From: Methanocella_A sp963792125
Lineage (GTDB): Archaea > Halobacteriota > Methanocellia > Methanocellales > Methanocellaceae
Length of the DNA: 64,000 nt
Direction of reading: 5' to 3'
Assembly (NCBI GenBank): GCA_963792125.1
Contig: CAWBVA010000012.1
Location: forward strand, 930,001-994,000
In this document: in pieces, positions 1-8,608 of the stretch
Numbering within the stretch: the stretch's first letter is position 1
Layout: every line of letters begins with the position of its first letter
Made by a program: the position numbers and the translations under genes
The notes under the pieces: generated by a model
What the model was told of the DNA's origin: nothing
What the model saw: the letters and a program-made list of their open reading frames with translations, nothing else
The model's database searches: none

Positions 1-1
1 C

Positions 2-898
2 CAGGGCAGCGGGACCATGTTCATGAGAGACAGCGAGTTTTCCCTCGACGAGAACGAGGCCGTCTACGTCCCGGCCAATGACGCCTTCGGGATACTGGCC
101 GGGGAGAACGACATGATCGTCATAGCGGCGCAGGGGCCAACTCCGCTGGAGACACAGTACGTTCAGGGTCTGGAGTACCGGTGCCCTGCCTGCGACCTCG
201 AGACGCCCCTGGCGACTGGCGCAGACACCGGCAAAGAAACGACCTGCCCGAGGTGCAGTGCCCGGCTCCGGCTGGCAAAGGAGGCGGATATGTTCAAGGC
301 CGAAGAGATCGGCAAGCCTGAATTCATAGAGGCTGCCGCCGGCGAAAAGGGCAGGGCAGGGCGGGAGCAAATCGAAACCGGGACGGAGACGGCCGAAGAG
401 ACCGCGCCCGTTAGCGAGATGACAGGCGGGGGCAACGGCGCCGGAGAAAAGGAGACGCCGGCCCTGATCGCGTTCAGCGTCTATGAGTTCCAGCCCTGGC
501 AGGTATTACCCATGCACCGGAACCCGGGGAACGACACGCTGCTTTATATGGCGACCGGACAGGGCATCATGCTTATCAACGACGAGGAACAGTCTGTCGA
601 CGAAAATACGGTCGTTTACGTGCCGGCCAACGCAACCTACGGCCTGATCGCCGCAGACGCTGACCTGGTGGTCGTGGCCATACAGTGCCCGACGCCCGTG
701 GAAGCGGAAGTGTTCGACAAACTGGGCTACAACTGCCCCGTCTGCGACCTGGGAACGCCCGTCACCACGAACACGTTCGACGGCTGCGTCACCGTCTGCC
801 CGCGCTGCAACGTCAAGCTGAAGCTGACCGAAGAAGATGACGGGTTCCTCGCAGAGGAGACCACAGAGCCTGCCCCGACCGAAGCCGAGACGATATAA
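2..898 (+). CDS. Tandem cupin / zinc-ribbon protein, 5' end cut by window edge
   Basis: Two copies of one module follow each other: a cupin-like beta-barrel segment (VYVPANDAFGILAGEND in copy 1, VYVPANATYGLIAADAD in copy 2) and then a four-cysteine zinc ribbon (CPAC...CPRC; CPVC...CPRC). An acidic, Gly/Glu-rich linker of about 50 residues joins them. The reading frame stays open to base 2, and the codons before the first ATG (base 17) align with copy 2, so the true start lies outside the window. The start of the first cupin is missing. Cupins bind small ligands or metals; the ligand here cannot be told. The two ribbons should each bind one structural zinc. Function unknown; the internal duplication is certain from the sequence. 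Confidence 0.8.
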   Translation, partial: QGSGTMFMRDSEFSLDENEAVYVPANDAFGILAGENDMIVIAAQGPTPLETQYVQGLEYRCPACDLETPLATGADTGKETTCPRCSARLRLAKEADMFKAEEIGKPEFIEAAAGEKGRAGREQIETGTETAEETAPVSEMTGGGNGAGEKETPALIAFSVYEFQPWQVLPMHRNPGNDTLLYMATGQGIMLINDEEQSVDENTVVYVPANATYGLIAADADLVVVAIQCPTPVEAEVFDKLGYNCPVCDLGTPVTTNTFDGCVTVCPRCNVKLKLTEEDDGFLAEETTEPAPTEAETI

Positions 899-928
899 GC
901 CCGTACGGTCCGGGCTTTTTCCTTTTTC
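899..928 (+). terminator. Hairpin plus T-tract after the cupin gene
   Basis: GCCCG and CGGGC arms around a 7-nt loop are followed by a T-rich run (TTTTTCCTTTTT), one base after the stop codon. It looks like an intrinsic terminator. Confidence 0.6.
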
Positions 929-1337
929 AATTTCAACGAAGGAGATACCGAGGCAGTCATACCAGTGGCTCTCATGAACACGGTGAGCTTGAAGCATGGA
1001 GAGCAAAGCTTGACGGTGAAACAACCAGTACCTGTCCGAGTGGAGCTGGATGGAATCCTGGCGCCAGCAGCTAATCGGCCAGAAGGCCACCCTCGACAGC
1101 CGGATGGCAACGCTCAAGAGTGCCGAAGATAGCAAGTGGATCACCTACAGCCCCATGGGCATCGTCGATGATATCGAGATTTACCTGGGGCTGAGGCTGT
1201 CGGCCTGCCAGATTGCTGCCTGCCAGGCGGCCGCTCGCGCGCACGTGCATGACTGAACACAGATAATCCCCTCAATCGCAATGGTTGAGCTTTTAATTTA
1301 TAGCTTCGATAACAGCCTGTGCTGGCAGCCAATACTG
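929..1337 (+). other. Spacer with a possible small decayed ORF
   Basis: An open frame at 1050-1256 reads MESWRQQLIGQKATLDSRMA and continues to TYSPMGIVDDIEIYLGL, resembling a short amphipathic-helix protein, and stays open upstream only to a stop at 1017. There is no convincing ribosome-binding site, and the frame 60 nt further upstream (from ATG 976) also looks protein-like. This may be a remnant of a small gene broken by a frameshift, or chance. I see nothing else here. Confidence 0.25.
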
Positions 1338-1600
1338 CTCCGCGGTCCGCGGAGGGTTTTTCTGGCCGGAGGCCCCTCGCACGCGAAGCTGTGCGAGGGG
1401 TGCGGAGGCGGCCGGGTAATGAACGCGCGCCGAAGGCAGCGTTGCTTAGCGCTTGCGAAGGGATTCGACGTGGCGCCGCCGAAGGCGCTGCCAGGGTCGT
1501 GTCTCCGGGGGTGCGAGCGCGGCCCGGACGGCGTAGCACCTGAAAAACCCGGAGTAGCCCATGCAGCATCAGCGCGCATGGGCGTCGCACCGCGATTGGT
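1338..1600 (+). repeat. GC-rich dispersed repeat, copy 1
   Basis: It begins with the perfect palindrome CTCCGCGGTCCGCGGAG followed by GGTTTTTC, and ends near GCATGGGCGTCGCACCGCGA. The same two ends recur, reversed, at 19512-19757, and the palindrome end recurs at 19833-19930. Between the ends all copies share GCGCGGCCCGGACGGCGTAG or its recognisable variants. A short echo of the right end (GTCGCACCGC) occurs again at about 1649. The segment lies in the pyrB upstream spacer. Long ORFs across it are compositional and differ between copies, so I do not call a gene. It could be a small non-autonomous mobile element. Confidence 0.65.
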
Positions 1601-1798
1601 ACGAAGACAAACCAGTGTATTGGTGTTCATTCAATTTGATAGAACGGGTGTCGCACCGCAATGCTATGTGAAAGCATTCGATAGATCGGGCATATGCCAG
1701 CGACCATATCGATTATTATATGAGAAGTCCTTGGTCAATTCAAGGGAGAGACCTGCTAGAAGACAAACATTTTATGCAACATCTTCCTATTACTATCG

Positions 1799-2735
1799 AT
1801 GATTTTCGAGAGGAAGCACATCATATCGACCAAGGACTTCTCCCGGGGCGAGATTGACCTGATCCTCGAGCAGGCGGCGAAGCTGGAGCCCTACGCCCGC
1901 CAGGGCCGTGCCAGCATTCTCAAGGACCGCATCGTTGCGACGCTGTTCTATGAGCCGTCCACGAGGACCCGGCTGTCATTCGACGCGGCGATCAAGAGAC
2001 TGGGCGGCACCACTATCGGCTTTGACACTTCTACCACGTCTTCCGCGGCCAAGGGAGAGACGCTGGCTGACACCATCCGTATCGTCGAGTCCTATGCCGA
2101 CGCGATCGTGCTGCGCCACCCGCGGGAAGGGGCGGCCCGGATGGCTTCCGAGATTTCGAGCGTCCCGGTTATCAACGCGGGCGACGGAGCCGGGCATCAC
2201 CCGACCCAGACGCTGCTCGACCTGTACACCATGAAGAAAGAGTGCTGCAACGGCAAGGACATCGGCGATCTCAACGTAGCGATCGTCGGCGACCTCAGGT
2301 ACGGCCGCACTGTACATTCCCTCTCGTACGCGCTGTCGCTCTACGGCGCCAACCTCATCGTTCGTGTCGCCCGATCAGCTAAAAATGCCGCCGAGCATCA
2401 TCAGCTACCTGAAGAAAAAGGGCATCCAGCTCAAGGAGACGTCCAGCATCCAGGACGCCATCGACGAAGCGGACGTGCTGTACATGACCCGGATCCAGAA
2501 GGAGCGGTTCCCGGACCCGAGCGAGTACCTGAAGGTCGCAGGCAGCTACCGCATTACGCCCGAGATGCTGGACGGCGTGAGGAGCGACATGATCATCATG
2601 CACCCGTTGCCGCGGGTGGACGAGATCGCCCCGGAGGTGGACGGCACGAGGCACGCGCGGTACTTCAAACAGTCCTTCTACGGCGTGCCGGTGCGCATGG
2701 CCGTGCTGTCGCTGGTCATGGGGGTGGAGGTATAA
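1799..2735 (+). CDS. pyrB: Aspartate carbamoyltransferase catalytic chain (frame break near 2361)
   Basis: Catalyses carbamoyl phosphate + aspartate to carbamoyl aspartate, the committed step of pyrimidine synthesis, in the cytoplasm. The N-terminal part shows the carbamoyl-phosphate loop FYEPSTRTRLSF (about residues 50-60) and the 80s-loop region; the HPTQTLLDLYT motif follows. After VAIVGDLRYGRTVHSLSYAL the frame breaks: CTCATC-G-TTCGTG carries one base too many at about 2361, and the continuation (VSPDQLKMPPSIISYLKKKG, then MHPLPRVDEI) is in the next frame. The joined length of about 311 residues is normal for the family. Its stop overlaps the pyrI start by one base (TAATG), so the two chains are translationally coupled. 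One unusual base could equally be a sequencing error. Confidence 0.92.
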
Positions 2736-3205
2736 TGGAAAAGCGGGAACTGCGTGTCAAGCCGATCGTGAACGGCACGGTGATCGACCACATCGCCGCG
2801 GGCCAGGCCCTCAACGTGCTTAAAATCCTTGGCATCAACCAGCACTCGAAGTACGTGGTCAGTGTGCTCATGAACGTCCCCAGCGGGGAGATGAAGGCCA
2901 AGGACGTGGTCAAGGTGGAAGGCAGGGAGCTCGACCCGGAAGAGGTCGACACCATCGCGTTGATCGCCCCGAAGTCGACGATCAACATCATACGCAACTA
3001 CGAGGTCGTGCACAAGTTCCGCACGGACCGGCCCCGAGAGGTGATCGGGCTGGTCAGGTGTGGCAACCCCAACTGCATCTCCAACACCAGCGAGCCGGTG
3101 CGCTCGAAGTTCGTGGTCGAGAGCGGCGAGGGGGACGACCTGGTCCTGCGGTGTTCCTACTGCGAGTTCGTGCTGGACCGGGACATCGCCGAGCACTTAC
3201 AGTAG
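2735..3205 (+). CDS. pyrI: Aspartate carbamoyltransferase regulatory chain
   Basis: Encodes 156 residues starting MEKRELRVKPIVNGTVIDHI, the standard allosteric nucleotide-binding domain. The C-terminal zinc domain shows C-x4-C (CGNPNC) and C-x2-C (CSYC), which bind the zinc that docks this chain onto PyrB. The start codon overlaps the pyrB stop (TAATG). Because of the frame break in pyrB, pyrI sits in the same frame as the pyrB N-terminus, producing a misleading continuous 468-codon ORF. The pair implies an E. coli-like dodecameric enzyme with nucleotide feedback. Confidence 0.95.
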   Translation: MEKRELRVKPIVNGTVIDHIAAGQALNVLKILGINQHSKYVVSVLMNVPSGEMKAKDVVKVEGRELDPEEVDTIALIAPKSTINIIRNYEVVHKFRTDRPREVIGLVRCGNPNCISNTSEPVRSKFVVESGEGDDLVLRCSYCEFVLDRDIAEHLQ

Positions 3206-3511
3206 GCTCGTAATCTCGCGGGACGCAGGCCCTGAGCCGGTCTCTTTTTTCCCGCCTGATCCCCAGGAACAAGGAAGCCGAGTACTTCAGTCTCTATGTG
3301 ATCAGCGGCAGAGGGCACAGTAGCTGATTTTATCTTTGTCCTTGCGTCCATGGCGCCTGTCCTGGCGCACCTGGCGAGAATACCGCGCGAGGACATCCGG
3401 TAAGACGAAATAACTATTCTGGCGACAAAAGCATCGTATCAGGTGACTCGTGGAAAAAATTTTGTTAAGCCTATTAAACCCACCGGGCATCTCATAAATT
3501 TGGTGATACGG
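3206..3511. other. Spacer between pyrI and the fasciclin gene
   Basis: No gene recognised. Around 3335-3385 there is one half of a GGCGC/CCTTGG-type palindrome arm (CTTGCGTCCATGGCGCCTGT), recalling the larger elements at 33751 and 58862 but without a clear partner arm. An archaeal ribosome-binding site (GGTGAT, 3502-3507) sits at the right edge. Confidence 0.4.
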
Positions 3512-4147
3512 ATGGATGGACTGAGAAAGATTGTAGCAGTGCTGACACTCTCTGCGATCGTGCTGGCCTTCGCGGCTCCGGCGCTGGCGCAGATGCAGAC
3601 GCGAGGCATGCCCATGGCATCGCCGACCATGATGCCCGGCCGTATGCAGGGCGGCATGATGATGCCCATGGAGCAGTCCGACAAGGACATGATGGCCACG
3701 TTGATGGACACGAAAGATACCAGCATGGCTGCGTCAATAATGAAAACGTCAGGGTTGGAGGGCGTGACGACGCCCGGAGGAATGTACACGTTGTTCGTCG
3801 CCTCGGATACAGCCCTGAAGGCTACGAGCCCGGACGTGATGGACAGGATGAGGGAAAAGCTGAAGGACAGGCAGATGGCCGTGGACTTTGTCAAAGGCCA
3901 CTTGATAAGCGGCATGGTCATGCCTGACGAGATGACTGACGGCAAGACGCTCACCATGATGAACGGGAAGACGATGACGGTCAGGAAGATGGACGGCAGG
4001 ATGATGGTGGACGATGCTAATATCATCAAGGCTGTCAAGACCAGCAACGGTATGATATACGTGATGGATAAAATCCCCTCGTCGATAATGTCGATGATAG
4101 AGCAGACGGTCATGACGCCCATGAGCGCCGGGCCGGCGAGCAGGTGA
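3512..4147 (+). CDS. Secreted fasciclin (FAS1) domain protein with Met-rich N-terminus
   Basis: I place the start at ATG 3512, five bases after GGTGAT, rather than the upstream in-frame codon at 3443. A signal peptide (MDGLRKIVAVLTLSAIVLAF, then APALAQ) precedes a methionine-rich stretch of about 30 residues (MPMASPTMMPGRMQGGMMMP). A single FAS1 domain follows, with the typical YTLFVASDTAL and VKGHLISG segments. FAS1 domains mediate adhesion or cell-surface interaction in many lineages. The clustered Met residues resemble copper-binding segments of periplasmic proteins, but this is inference. A terminator hairpin lies directly after the stop. About 211 residues. Confidence 0.85.
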   Translation: MDGLRKIVAVLTLSAIVLAFAAPALAQMQTRGMPMASPTMMPGRMQGGMMMPMEQSDKDMMATLMDTKDTSMAASIMKTSGLEGVTTPGGMYTLFVASDTALKATSPDVMDRMREKLKDRQMAVDFVKGHLISGMVMPDEMTDGKTLTMMNGKTMTVRKMDGRMMVDDANIIKAVKTSNGMIYVMDKIPSSIMSMIEQTVMTPMSAGPASR

Positions 4148-4150
4148 ATA

Positions 4151-4186
4151 GAGGAGCCCGTCGCTCCTCACATTTCTTATTTTTTA
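4151..4186 (+). terminator. Hairpin and T-rich tail after the fasciclin gene
   Basis: Perfect 7-bp arms GAGGAGC/GCTCCTC with a 5-nt loop, followed by a T-rich run (CATTTCTTATTTTTT). Confidence 0.65.
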
Positions 4187-4446
4187 ATCGTCCTTCGCCT
4201 TTCGTTCCTGGCTTATCTTCAATAGCTATTAAGGCGCGCTGGCGCGCCATGGGCGGGAGGGCTGGGCTGCGGGTGCCCGGCCGGAGGCTGTATGCTACAT
4301 GGCCCGGGCGCGCAGCGGTGCAGAATGTATATCAAATAGCCCCTGTGATTATTGAGCCAGAGCAAAAAAGAGATATTGCTGTCAGTCTTCGGTATTAGAC
4401 AGCCGTCAAAAAAGACGGCCGTCATTATTCACAGATCACGGAGGCA
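4187..4446 (+). promoter_or_regulatory. hmgA upstream region with leader hairpin
   Basis: No gene seen. A perfect hairpin, GCCGTC-AAAAAA-GACGGC (4402-4419), lies about 20 nt before the ribosome-binding site CGGAGG (4439-4444). A second GC palindrome (GGCGCGCTGGCGCGCC) lies near 4233-4248. Whether the hairpin regulates hmgA or ends a short upstream transcript is unknown. Confidence 0.4.
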
Positions 4447-4455
4447 GTGAGAGGG

Positions 4456-5679
4456 ATGGACAGGGAAGAGATCGTCAGAAAGCTGGTCAGCGGCGAGCTG
4501 AAGTTCTACGAGGCCGAGAAGGCTACGGCTACCAGGCGTGAAGCCGTCGAGGCCCGCCGGGCGGCCGTCGAGCAGCTCACGGGCACGCGGCTGGAACACG
4601 TAGGCCATTATTCCTACGACGCGGAAACGGTCACGAAGAAGAACATCGAGAACGCCATCGGCGCCGTGCAGGTGCCCCTTGGCGTGGCGGGCCCGATACG
4701 CATCAACGGCGAGTACGCGAAGGGCGACTTCTACATCCCGCTGGCGACCACCGAGGGGGCCCTCGTGGCCAGCGTCAACCGGGGCTGCTCGGTCTGCTCT
4801 CTTGCGGGCGGCGTCAATGCCATGGTCTTCCAGGACGAGATGACCCGGGCGCCGGTGATGACTGTCTCGTCCCTCGGGCAGGCGAAGCAGATTTTCCAGG
4901 CCCTGCAGACGCCGGAGCTCATGCAGGAGATGCGTGCGGTCGTGGCCACGACCACGAGGCATGGCGAACTGCTGCGCATCGACCCGTATATCGTGGGCAA
5001 GAACATCTTCCTGCGGTTTGCCTATGATACCAAAGATGCCATGGGCATGAACATGGTGACCATCGCCAGCGAGGCCGTGATGAACTTCCTCGAGAAGAAG
5101 TTCGGCGCCCGGCACGTCACTGTATCCAGTAACATGTGCACTGACAAGAAGCCCGCAGCTATCAACGTCATCGAGGGCCGCGGAAGGACGACCGTGGCCG
5201 AGATCACTATCCCTCACGACATGGTCGCGGCGAAGCTGAAAGCGACGCCGGAGCGGATGTGCGACGTGCACTACCGCAAGAACTTTTTAGGCTCGGCCAG
5301 GGCGGTCAGCTTCGGCTTCAACAGCCACGTGGCCAACGTGGTCGCCGCCATGTACATCGCCTGCGGCCAGGACCCTGCCCATGTGGTCGAGGGCAGCAAC
5401 GCGATCACCTCGGCGGAGCTGACGGACAACGGCGACCTGCAGTTCTCCGTCTCCATGCCGTCCCTGCCGCTGGGCACCGTCGGCGGAGGCACAGGCATTG
5501 CCACGCAGAGCGAGTGCCTGACGCTGTTAGGCGTGAAGGGCGGAGGCAGTCCTCCCGGCTCCAATGCCCGGAAGCTGGCCGAGATCGTGGCGTCGGCGTC
5601 GCTGGCCGGCGAATTGTCGCTGCTCGGGGCGCTGGCCTCGCAGGACCTGGCCAGGGCCCATGCGAAGTACGGCCGCTAA
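4456..5679 (+). CDS. hmgA: HMG-CoA reductase, class I
   Basis: NADPH-dependent reduction of HMG-CoA to mevalonate, the controlling step to archaeal isoprenoid ether lipids. Seen in order: the small N-terminal helical domain, PLATTEGALVASVNRG with the catalytic Glu, DAMGMNMVT, the catalytic Lys in MCTDKKPAAIN, the GTVGGGTGIATQ motif, and a C-terminal ARAHAKYGR holding the catalytic His. Length about 407 residues matches archaeal enzymes. I chose ATG 4456 (MDREEIV) over GTG 4447 because the ribosome-binding site CGGAGG ends only two bases before the GTG. The frame is intact. It stands alone, with no other mevalonate gene next to it. Confidence 0.96.
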   Translation: MDREEIVRKLVSGELKFYEAEKATATRREAVEARRAAVEQLTGTRLEHVGHYSYDAETVTKKNIENAIGAVQVPLGVAGPIRINGEYAKGDFYIPLATTEGALVASVNRGCSVCSLAGGVNAMVFQDEMTRAPVMTVSSLGQAKQIFQALQTPELMQEMRAVVATTTRHGELLRIDPYIVGKNIFLRFAYDTKDAMGMNMVTIASEAVMNFLEKKFGARHVTVSSNMCTDKKPAAINVIEGRGRTTVAEITIPHDMVAAKLKATPERMCDVHYRKNFLGSARAVSFGFNSHVANVVAAMYIACGQDPAHVVEGSNAITSAELTDNGDLQFSVSMPSLPLGTVGGGTGIATQSECLTLLGVKGGGSPPGSNARKLAEIVASASLAGELSLLGALASQDLARAHAKYGR

Positions 5680-6019
5680 AGTTTTAAATGCTGGACAAGC
5701 CGGGAGTCCGGGGTAAGAAACCCTGGCACTCCCTCATAGCATCATTGCATCCTTGTACCCGGCAGCGACTGCTTTTCAGGTAAGAAAAATTTCATAATAA
5801 TGCCTCGATTTCTATGCCGGGGAATTATCCGGTGCCTTCGATGAAAGAAGAGGACGGTACGGACTTTTACCCCTTGATTTCCTGTGGAACGTGCCCGTTT
5901 TGCTGCAAGGGGTTAATTTCCTGTCCGCTATAGAATTTGAAAGCCAGAGATGACCATGACAGGAACATGCACTATCATAGGTGTACTATTTGGTGACCGG
6001 GGTATTTCCCCGGCAAGGG
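5680..6019. other. Spacer between hmgA and trmI containing an ORB-like site
   Basis: The two flanking genes converge. On the minus strand at 5870-5889 the sequence reads TTCCACAGGAAATCAAGGGG, a close match to the origin-recognition-box pattern repeated beside orc1 (7535, 8348). It lies about 2 kb outside the AT-rich origin core. Nothing else is recognised. Confidence 0.5.
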
Positions 6020-6766
6020 TTATTTCCTGGCAATGGTGATGAAACCGGTGTGCCCTACCCTCGTGGACGGCCGGGTGCCGCGCTTGCCGACCTCGAGCTC
6101 CTGCTCGTTGACGATGACGGTCGTGAACTCCACGAAGCCCTCTCTTTCCACTGCAGACCGGATTTCCGTAGCCTGCTCGAAGAAGGGCGAATAGGCGGCT
6201 ATGTACCCGCCGGCCCGCAGCAGCCGGAACGCGTCAGGGACTACCTTCGCGGCGTCCTGCATGTCGAGGGTGATCACGTCGAAGGGGCCTTCCGGCTCCA
6301 GCCCCTTGATGGCCTCGATGATGTCGCCATGTCGCACCTCCACGTTGCCGATGCCGGCCCGTTCCATGTTCTTGCGGGCGTTGGTCGCGAAGGTCTCGTT
6401 GGCCTCGTAGGAGATGACCTTGCCTGCGATGGTGCCGAGATAGGCGGCCAGGATGCCCGAGCCGGTCCCGGCGTCGAGCACCGTATCCGTCGGACACAGG
6501 CCGGTGTAGGCGATGATCGTACCGATGTCCTTGGGCATCATGGGTGCGCCGGTCCGCTTCAGGTGCCGGAACAGGTCCGGGGCCCGGGGCTTTATGATGG
6601 TGAACTCGTTGGCATTGTGGGACAGGACCGTGTCGCCCCAGCTCTTCCCCTCGATGGCGCCGAGGTCGACGATGCCCAGGTCCGTGTGGAGCTTGCCCTC
6701 TCCCGCGACCGTGAAATATTCCCTGCCGCTGACCCGGAGCAGGACGTGCTCGCCTTTGTTGATCAT
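6020..6766 (-). CDS. trmI: tRNA (adenine-N1)-methyltransferase, TrmI family
   Basis: An AdoMet-dependent enzyme that methylates adenines at position 57/58 of tRNA. An N-terminal beta-domain (MINKGEHVLLRVSGREYFTV) is followed by the Rossmann methyltransferase domain, with motif I VLDAGTGSGILAAYLG (about residues 97-112), the acidic end of the next strand at YEANETF, HGDIIEA, and the catalytic-region motif TLDMQDA. Length 248 residues is normal. It probably forms a tetramer like other archaeal TrmI. It points toward hmgA and away from nac. Confidence 0.92.
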   Translation of the reverse strand: MINKGEHVLLRVSGREYFTVAGEGKLHTDLGIVDLGAIEGKSWGDTVLSHNANEFTIIKPRAPDLFRHLKRTGAPMMPKDIGTIIAYTGLCPTDTVLDAGTGSGILAAYLGTIAGKVISYEANETFATNARKNMERAGIGNVEVRHGDIIEAIKGLEPEGPFDVITLDMQDAAKVVPDAFRLLRAGGYIAAYSPFFEQATEIRSAVEREGFVEFTTVIVNEQELEVGKRGTRPSTRVGHTGFITIARK

Positions 6767-6902
6767 GGTATTGCTGCCTGAAAAATGAATATGTAACGAA
6801 TATGTTGTCCGGTTACAGCCCGTGCTTTAACGACCATTCGCCGCCAGAGCGTGTGCTGCCCGATCTTCAGATCGGGCATCTGCAGATGTCTGCACTGCCC
6901 GT

Positions 6903-7304
6903 CTACTGCCCGCCAGCGAGTTTCATGATCGCTTCGGCGAGGTCGCCTTTAGACGCTTCGAGAGCCTTCTTTGCCATATCCTTGCTCACTTTGGCCTGCG
7001 TGGCGACGAGCGTAACGTCCTCTTCCGGGATCTCGACCGGGCCCTGTGTCGCCTCGGGTGCCTGGGCTCCGATGGCCGCCTGCTGTATGGGCCTTTCCTC
7101 GGGGGTGCCCACGACCTGATAGGACTTCATGCCGCGCGCGTCCATGACCGTGACCTGCGCGTCGTTGAACACGATCTCCTTGGTTGCGGTCCTGATGATG
7201 ACCTGCTTGACGTCGTCGATATCGCTCACGTCGATGCCCATGGCCCTCATCTGCTTCTGCAGCTGCTTGGGGTTGATGCCCCTGCCGCCCATTCCGGGAA
7301 ACAT
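6903..7304 (-). CDS. nac: Nascent polypeptide-associated complex protein (archaeal NAC)
   Basis: 133 residues. The N-terminal half is the NAC domain (GINPKQLQKQMRAMGIDVSD and on through VTVMDARGMKSYQVVG) and the C-terminus is a UBA three-helix domain (DVTLVATQAKVSKDMAKKAL). Archaeal NAC is a homodimer that binds ribosomes and emerging chains. The gene is divergent from orc1 across the putative replication origin. Confidence 0.94.
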   Translation of the reverse strand: MFPGMGGRGINPKQLQKQMRAMGIDVSDIDDVKQVIIRTATKEIVFNDAQVTVMDARGMKSYQVVGTPEERPIQQAAIGAQAPEATQGPVEIPEEDVTLVATQAKVSKDMAKKALEASKGDLAEAIMKLAGGQ

Positions 7305-7534
7305 GATAAAATCACCTTTGTGGCTTTATTGTGCACATGCATTAAATATATTTTTGGGGATGCACCCGCGCCTCTTTGAAGATCCTGACAGCATCTGCTT
7401 CGCGGAGGCCCATGAAAATAATCCATAGCCTTAAAGAGCTCAAAAGAGCCTCAAAGGGCCTCAAGAGGACCCGGGGGATATTTGGTTAACAGCCGGATTT
7501 TATTCTTTTTATGGAATTACAGATTAGACACCTA

Positions 7535-7554
7535 CCCCTTTATTTCTTCTGGAA
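7535..7554 (-). promoter_or_regulatory. ORB-like initiator binding site, left flank
   Basis: Minus strand reads TTCCAGAAGAAATAAAGGGG, with the dyad-like core and terminal G-string typical of archaeal origin-recognition boxes. Orientation is opposite to the right-flank boxes. Confidence 0.7.
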
Positions 7555-7771
7555 CATTTACCGGGAGATTTTACTGGGAGCGGTTATTATAAGGCTATTT
7601 TGTGCATGAATGGTATAACCTTTGACAGGAAATGAGAAAAGTTGGAATGGTTAGTATAGTCAATGGTTAGTATAGTCATTCCTTGATGAATTGGACACCG
7701 TGGCAATTACACGAGGTTCACCAGGTATAGTTATTGGGGTTACTTTTTGTGTATGCAGATAAGGCACCTCG

Positions 7772-7898
7772 CACAGAGTTCACAGGGTACACAGAGTACA
7801 CGAAGTCTTGATCGGAAAAGGCTACGGTAGCCCGTTCTTTAAACGTACTCTAAGTACTGTACCCTGTGAACTCTGTGAACTCTGTGAACTCTGTGTTG
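7772..7898. repeat. Long palindromic element, family A copy 1
   Basis: A left arm of about 32 nt (CACAGAGTTCACAGGGTACA...) pairs with a right arm ending ...GAACTCTGTGAACTCTGTG, in which a 9-nt unit (TGTGAACTC) is repeated three times. The central part contains CGAAGTCTTGATCG and TTTAAACGTAC around an inner hairpin GGCTACggTAGCC. The same centre, with different arms, recurs at 54441-54584. Confidence 0.7.
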
Positions 7899-8347
7899 AA
7901 TACCTTATCAGCGTAAACAACATTTCACCAATGACTATACGCAAGGTACACAATGTAAAATCAATTATCTGTAGACGATTTTTATATTAATTAGTACACT
8001 TCATGTTATAATTTCACTTAAGCAAATTACATAAAGTAATACAAGAATGACCGTATGTTTTACATGGATGTTTGTAAATTTATACTGAGAATGAAGCAAA
8101 CATGATGATTTTTAGATAAATGATCATGGGTTTTTGCTTTTTAGATCAACTATAATGGTTTTGGCTTACTGACTATTCGATTTATTGAATATTACGATTA
8201 ATTGTATTTTATTGACTTATTATCTTAAAAATATAAAAATAATCAATTAGATTATAAGTCGTTATCTATAAATAGTTTAAGTTCCATAACAAAACAACAA
8301 GGTATTTTCATCCATGTGTATACAAAGCTCTGCTTTGTATTTTCAAG

Positions 8348-8411
8348 TTCCAGAGGAAATGAAGGGGTGGGTCTATCCGGAATCCAAAAAATTCCAATGG
8401 AAATCGTGGGT
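8348..8411 (+). promoter_or_regulatory. Pair of ORB-like sites, right flank
   Basis: TTCCAGAGGAAATGAAGGGG (8348-8367) and TTCCAATGGAAATCGTGGGT (8392-8411) are in the same orientation, 44 nt apart start to start, close to four helical turns. Orc1/Cdc6 is the expected ligand from archaeal precedent. Confidence 0.7.
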
Positions 8412-8535
8412 TTACGTCGGCATGATTTCGGTTTTACGGCCTCCTGACACTTTACGGGCTATTGAGCAAAGATATAATAATTTGATATGTTTAATTTAGC
8501 CTCATATCGACAAAATAAACTGAATACAACGTTTT

Positions 8536-8608
8536 TTGCAGTAGAAATCATGGGGTTCTCGCAACCACAACTATTAATATAGCAGAACAGCTATCGTTTC
8601 CTTTGGAA
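8536..8608. promoter_or_regulatory. Weaker ORB-like sites overlapping the orc1 promoter
   Basis: Plus strand TTGCAGTAGAAATCATGGGG (8536-8555) and minus strand TTCCAAAGGAAACGATAGCT (8589-8608, core without the G-string) bracket an AT-rich TATA-like stretch (CTATTAATATAGC, about 8571-8583). This position suggests autoregulation of orc1 by its own product, as inference. Confidence 0.45.

Noticed and set aside
1281..1802. ORFs on both strands over the GC-rich repeat as genes
   Set aside because: They differ between repeat copies, lack ribosome-binding sites and are Arg/Pro-rich as expected from GC-rich non-coding DNA.
1799..3205. Continuous 468-codon ORF read as one pyrB-pyrI fusion protein
   Set aside because: The middle third is out of frame with PyrB; the correct PyrB C-terminus lies in the adjacent frame (from 2364) and pyrI has its own start at 2735.
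4144..4398. 84-codon ORF after the fasciclin gene
   Set aside because: It begins within the terminator hairpin and reads through GC palindromes; no coding features.
5981..6781. Plus-strand 266-codon ORF opposite trmI
   Set aside because: It is the antisense shadow of a clear TrmI protein and lacks any recognisable domain.
7768..7905. CRISPR array, because of the repeated GTGAACTCT units
   Set aside because: Units are 9 nt, adjacent without unique spacers, and form one arm of a palindrome; no cas genes are present.
7808..7990. 60-codon ORF inside the origin spacer
   Set aside because: It is read through the palindrome arm (repetitive CELCELCEL) and has no supporting signals.
8314..8499. 61-codon ORF right of the AT-rich core
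   Set aside because: It overlaps both ORB-like sites, which explain the sequence better; no ribosome-binding site.
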